In this document: piece after piece, positions 59,231 to 64,000 of the stretch
Layout: every line of letters starts with the position of its first letter
Numbering within the stretch: position 1 is the stretch's first letter
Source of the DNA: Scalesia atractyloides
Taxonomy: Eukaryota > Streptophyta > Magnoliopsida > Asterales > Asteraceae
Direction of reading: 5' to 3'
NCBI GenBank assembly: GCA_947069175.1
Contig: CAMTDV010000028.1
Location: forward strand, 64,067,660 to 64,131,659
Length of the DNA stretch: 64,000 nt
Notes under the pieces: generated by a model
The model's input: only the letters and a program-made list of their open reading frames with translations
Database searches by the model: none
What the model was told of the DNA's origin: nothing
Made by a program: the position numbers and the translations under genes

Positions 59231-61620
59231 TGTCACACCCCGGATTTCCATAGCCAATCCAAAACTGGTGGGCCCGGGTGGGGAATATCGTGACATAAGT
59301 TGATAACATCATAGACAATTAAACACATCACAGCGGAAGTCTTGGAGTAAAATTACTATTACAAACCAATGTTCAAAATATAAAATAATATACAGACGGC
59401 TCGTAATAGAAGATCCACAGGCGGGTCGTAAAATGTACAAAATATGTATAACAGACTTTGGGCAGATCTAGGATTTGCAAGATCCTCTTATCACTACCGA
59501 GCACTTCCAGCCTATATTCGTATTGTACCTACAAGCTTAGTCTTTTGAAAATACGTCAGCTTTTGTTGTTAAATAGACCCAACTGACTGATTTTGAAAAT
59601 ATTTGAAAATGTTTTAAGTGCACCTTGGCACAAAATCTTTTATAACTTGGGAAAGTTACTTTGTAACCTTGTTAACAGATTCACTTGTTTGTCCATACAT
59701 ACAGGGTCCGGTGCGAAAACCGAGACATGATTACGTACAAACCACTTAAGAACTCACGAAGGAGTTATCCCCAACTTTGTGGGTAAATGCATTTGAGCGT
59801 CTGTCAGGTGTATGCCTACACCCCGCGCTAAGGTCGTGGCCATTATCTAATGTAATGAGCCGAGGATATCCAGGACACGGTAGTTAACCCCCGATGTTTA
59901 AGTTATCAAACAAAACTGATTAAAATGGAATATGCGGATTTACTAGCCACAATCCGGCATTCGATTGATCCCATTTCCGACCAAGCGGTAATAGTTTACC
60001 GTAACCCAAGCCTGTATATGGGAAATAAGTCGAGAGTATTTACCTGAGCTAGTCTTCATTTATGTCACACCCTGACCCGCAGCGGAAATGGTAGTCGGGG
60101 CATGATTGGTTTTCATCAAAGCTCATGACATTTACTATTATAAAAGTTTCATATTTGTTATATCAAATTAAAAGAAATATTCCAATCAACACACAGGCCA
60201 TACAATCACCAAATGTTCTAAACATGACTAAATGATTTATTCTTCTTCTAAGGCCCAATCCTATGTGTTCCTTGCTTCAATCTGATCACCTGTATCATGT
60301 GTAAAAATAGAGTTTTGGGTCAACGAAAGTTGGCGAGTGAATCCCGTTTAAATATTTAAATAAATGTTATGTTGATTAATTTAATAAAAATGTGTATAAC
60401 CAAATATGAGCAGACGTATATGTAAACAATTCACAAACCACATAAGCATCTAGCAATGTACACATGAGTATGATAAAGATGAATTGTGAGTATCAAGAAA
60501 TGGAGCCGATCTAGTGAGGCACGAGATGCTCTACCCATCTATACAAGGAACTGATGGGCCTGTTATGAATGCATGACTGAAATGAGAAAATAAATAATGA
60601 ACTGTGAGATCAAGGCTCAATCAAACGGAGCTGATCTGATTAGGCAACGCGATGCTCTACTCGTATCCAACGAGGAACTAATGGGCCTAATGTGACAGCT
60701 TGACTGAAATGAGAAAGTATAACCACAAATAGCAATAAACAAAATATCACATATCACGTCAGTTCACATAATGGTAATAGCACAAGTGTTTGAATAAAAT
60801 ATTTAAATGAAACGACACATGATACACACCAAAACATGAATAAAAAGGGGAAGTTTGTAAGAATTCACTCACAGTGGGTGCTTTCTTGACGACGAATGCG
60901 CAAGATTTAAGATTTCAACCGAGGAGAGAAAACTAACCTAAATAATCACGTAATGATTCGGTAAATATATAACGTAATGATTTGGTAAATCAATATTTCT
61001 AATGTGTGTCAACCCGTTGATTATAGGTTTTTAATTAAACTTATACACTTTCTGAATCATATTATATATAAGTAATAAAAAGGTTGGGTTTAATTAAGGA
61101 AATCGGACCGTATCTGAGACTCGAACCCGGGACCATGTGTTTAGTTTTGCACACAGTCCACCACCAGACTGTGTGTTTAACCCGATAGAAACACTCAAAT
61201 TAATTATACTTATACATTGTATAAACTTCATCTTCTTCACCTTTAAAACCCAGAACCATACCCGACTAATTCACCATAAAACTGTTATATGATTTCACTA
61301 TTAATAATATATGAAATGATAAATGAAATAGGTTTAAGTGATTATACCGATCTGACGTGATTCGAACTACTCATGTGATGTTTTCCGGCGATAAACAAAA
61401 ATTCCGGCAATAGTACAAAAATTCTGGCGAGGAGTTTTTCGAATGCATAGAATTGCTCTGAGTGTTTAGAGTGATTTAGAAAGTGTGGGCGAGTTCAATA
61501 GAGGTACAAGAATCGGTATTTATAGGCCCATGTGGGTTTAATTCAGAAATCGGTTTCAACCGATTTTAAATGATGAGTTTGATTGCCATAAATGATTTGT
61601 AACCGAAAGTCACAAAGTTC

Positions 61621-61775
61621 GCAACCGAAAGTCGTCAATTTCAGTTCTAAGGTCGGTTCAAACCTTCATTCAATTTATGTTTTCTGTCGAGTTAAACCAA
61701 AGAATCGAAAGTCAAAGCAGAAGTCAAACTTTGCGACTTTCGGTTGCAAACCGACCTTAGAACTGAAATTGACGA
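61621..61775. repeat. Inverted repeat (hairpin) with GGTCGGTT arms
   Basis: TCAATTTCAGTTCTAAGGTC at 61,635 returns inverted at about 61,754-61,773 (GACCTTAGAACTGAAATTGA). GCAACCGAAAGTCG (61,621) also has an inverted partner CGACTTTCGGTTGC (61,733). The loop is about 90 bp. Confidence 0.85.
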
Positions 61776-62784
61776 GTCGAACATGTTCTTACATGTTCTA
61801 ATAATTATTACCAACTTGTTTAAGTGTCAAAACAGGTTTCATAACATAAATAAGATCAAATTATAATTTTTTCCGAAAAATGGCATGTTTGACTTTTTAA
61901 TATCATAACTTTGACCCATCAATTGGTCTAGCAAACGTGATCTTCAGGAGGTGCCCTTTATAGGGACTAACACCTACCTTATTACGATCACTTAGCCATG
62001 TTCGTTACGAACAATGGCTGGACCATAATAGTCTTAACCGAAAGTCAAGGCGTTTTTCGTAAAACGCTTGACTTTTGGCTATAAAAGCCTATAAACGAAA
62101 ATGCAAGAGAAAAGAACACTTACAAGTGCTTCCTAGAATGCAATAGAACTAAGTTGGATACTCATTTCAGTTAGGAACTTCCAGAGGAGGGAGATAGAAT
62201 GTGAAATGAGAAATGTGCAAGTTCAAATGATGAACCTTGGCACCTATTTATAGTTGGAGAGTTTGAAGAGGTGATGCCAGGTGTTAAGAGGTGTTAGAGG
62301 AAGGCTACAAGTGTCCTAAAACGTGGCATAGTTGTTTGGAAGACCATGGTTTTAAAACAATGGTTTTTGGCAACATGGGTGGAGGCCAAGGCAAAAATTC
62401 TGCAGATACAGCCTTCTGGCGGGCCGCGAGAGGCACATGCCTGACCTCTCGCGCCCTGCGAGCGCCAAGGCCACTTTCAAAGTTTGTCACATTTTTGCCC
62501 CTCAACTTATAAAACCTCCTAAAACACCTTTTTAGCATATTTAGCCCTCCGTAACCAATATTTGGCGTATCCGGGAGTATGCCCAGACATTGTCGAGCTC
62601 TCGGTTAGTTAAAAGGTCACTCAGAGGTATAAATTAACATGTTGACACTTTTAACCCCTCCATTATCCAACCTTTACATATTAACAGATTTAATCCCTCT
62701 CGTCCTACAAACGGGACATATGAGAGTTTAGGACTTCGTAAAGGATCACTTAGAGGACCACTAAAAGCATGTTGACTCCGATGT

Positions 62785-63006
62785 CACTCAGAGGCTGGGC
62801 ATGTTGACATATCAGTCATTCAGAGACCAAGTTTAAGCATGTTGACATATCAGTCACTCAGAGACTAAGTTTAAGCATTTTGACATATCAGCCACTCAGT
62901 GGCTAAGTTTATGCATGTTGACATCAGAAAGTCACTCAGAGGCTAAGTTTATGCATGTTGACATCAGAAAGTCACTCAGCGGCTCAGTTTTGAGCATGTT
63001 GACACC
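62785..63006. repeat. Minisatellite, ~38-44-bp unit, about 5-6 copies
   Basis: GCATGTTGACATATCAGTCA, CTCAGAGACTAAGTTTAA and variants with GACATCAGAAAGTCACTCAG recur. Two unit types (ATATCAGTCA and ATCAGAAAGTCA) lie in separate runs, indicating stepwise amplification. Confidence 0.9.
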
Positions 63007-63093
63007 TTTAGTCCTTATTAGTCTTTAATAGACTAAAATAAAAATACAACACGTGTTACTATACTATTGGACATGATTTTACGAGGTGTTACA

Positions 63094-64000
63094 CAACAGG
63101 ACCATTAAACAAGAAAAAAATAGATATAAAATGTTGAACCCACACACCTGTCACATGGTGTTGACTCGCAAAATTTATACAAAAACTTATAACATTCTTG
63201 TAAAAGTAAATAAGTAAGTCGACAAATAAATTTACAAAGTATATGGTTTATTAAAATTAAAACTAATCATAAGAGTTATATTGTATTTTACTAATATTTT
63301 AAGAAATTAAAAGTAAAATTTCTTTTAAGGAAAAAATTGAAAAGAAATTAAAGCCTAGACAAAAAAAATTGAAAACCAGAAGATGTGAAATGGTGTACAT
63401 CAAAAACTTGTAAACTAAGCTTTAACTATTTGAAAAGAATTAAATTCAAACGCAAATAAAGTCTAGAGGAAGAAAATGAAATTAGAAGTGAAATAGTGTG
63501 CATCACCAACTTCTAAACTAAGGTTTATTAATTTGTAAAAAAATGAATACTAATTACATCTCATAAAGAAAAGTTAATCATTAACATATTATAAAATTTT
63601 TGTATCTATTATACCACTAACATTTACAGGATGCAATTCATTTGTTGTACCATTTGGTAAATGTATAGGGTTTTTAAAATTTTCAAACAAAGTACTTCAT
63701 GAGTTGTCATAGTTTTTGTAATATTATTTTATATTTTTTCTATTATATTACTATTATATAACTAATTTTGAGTATTTTTTTTTTAATTTAAAAAAATATA
63801 AAATTTTAAGATATTGTTGCATGTGTTTATTTTTATGTACGTCTCTACAATAATTTTTATTAAATCGAGTTAGGAATGGTAATGGACATCTAATCAAAGC
63901 AAGGATTAGTAATGTATAAGTAATGAAAGCATAAACATACATTTTATCATAGGTACCTCACTGATTAGTTTTTACGTCGATTTCCCTTTTCGTTATTTTA
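63094..64000. other. AT-rich end of window, no gene recognised
   Basis: TCTAAACTAAG..TTTAA words repeat loosely at 63,405 and 63,510. Otherwise only AT-rich DNA with short frames. Confidence 0.4.

Larger units (their letters stand above)
59231..63093 (-). mobile_element. Nested pair of probable LTRs (outer 59,231..63,093; inner from 60,063)
   Basis: The outer start is TGTCACACCCCGG and the outer end GAGGTGTTACA. The flanking 5-mers CAACG and CAACA match at 4 of 5. A second start of the same type, TGTCACACCCTGACCCGCAG, occurs at 60,063, and the minus strand has two TATA boxes (TATAAATA at 62,245-62,252 and near 61,510). This fits one LTR inside another, but the inner right end was not found. 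The interior includes the motif CAACGAAAGTTGGCGAGTGA, shared in type with the other family members, a hairpin at 61,621-61,775 and a minisatellite at 62,785-63,006. No coding domains. Confidence 0.6.

Noticed and set aside
61090..61180. tRNA-like sequence with TTCGAGTCTC on the minus strand
   Set aside because: Only a B-box-like word is present, with no foldable acceptor or anticodon arms; it is part of the LTR-like element.
62291..62538. Overlapping frames on both strands near 62.3-62.5 kb
   Set aside because: A locally GC-rich piece (GGCGGGCCGCGAGAGG) of the LTR leader produces both; no domain recognised.

Overview
The window is plant nuclear DNA, AT-rich and typical of a repeat-dense eudicot genome. 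Evidence for a plant is a complete R2R3-MYB gene of the MYB21/24/57 type, an ARF1-type gene copy, a PPR gene fragment, a plant PIF/Harbinger-type transposase gene, a Ty1/copia remnant and many plant-type MITEs. The repeat style (long TGTAACACC...TGTTACA terminal pieces, palindrome-rich arrays) suggests Asteraceae, but that is an inference from general familiarity and is not proven here.

Layout. 0.2-1.4 kb: an inverted-repeat (MULE-like) element followed by a decayed tRNA-Pro. 8.0-10.3 kb (minus): the only clearly intact conventional gene, a three-exon R2R3-MYB with TATA box. 11.2-11.6 kb: a small MULE-type MITE with 9-bp target duplication. 13.3-22.7 kb: a decayed Ty1/copia element on the minus strand whose RT/RNase H region is split by two insertions. 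The first (13,640-17,009) has a perfect ACTGT duplication. The second begins at 17,757. 26.5-29.4 kb (minus): an ARF1-like GTPase gene with its introns but three frame-breaking indels. 30.36-31.75 kb: a Pack-MULE (267-bp TIRs, perfect 9-bp target duplication) carrying a piece of an Rf-like PPR gene. MITEs follow at 31.8 and 32.7 kb.

33.5-34.6 kb: Helitron-like DNA. 34.65-39.09 kb: six tandem copies of a ~727-bp unit full of GC-rich palindromes. 40.15-42.33 kb (plus): a two-exon PIF/Harbinger-type transposase gene, open over 479 codons but with substituted catalytic residues. 47.5-49.8 kb (minus): a broken Myb/SANT-like gene of the kind that partners PIF transposases, invaded by TA-flanked MITEs. 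49.99-51.82 and 55.19-59.10 kb: two more probable solo LTRs with perfect 5-bp duplications, the second containing an eight-copy ~177-bp array. 59.2-63.1 kb: a nested pair of the same type. The rest is AT-rich DNA in which I see no genes.

Functionally the window is mostly a record of transposition: one retained developmental regulator gene, one recently broken housekeeping-type gene copy, and layered DNA transposons and LTR fragments. The least ordinary features are the palindrome-rich 727-bp array, the Pack-MULE with a captured PPR fragment, the transposase gene that stayed open while losing catalytic residues, and a solo-LTR family whose members carry different internal tandem arrays.
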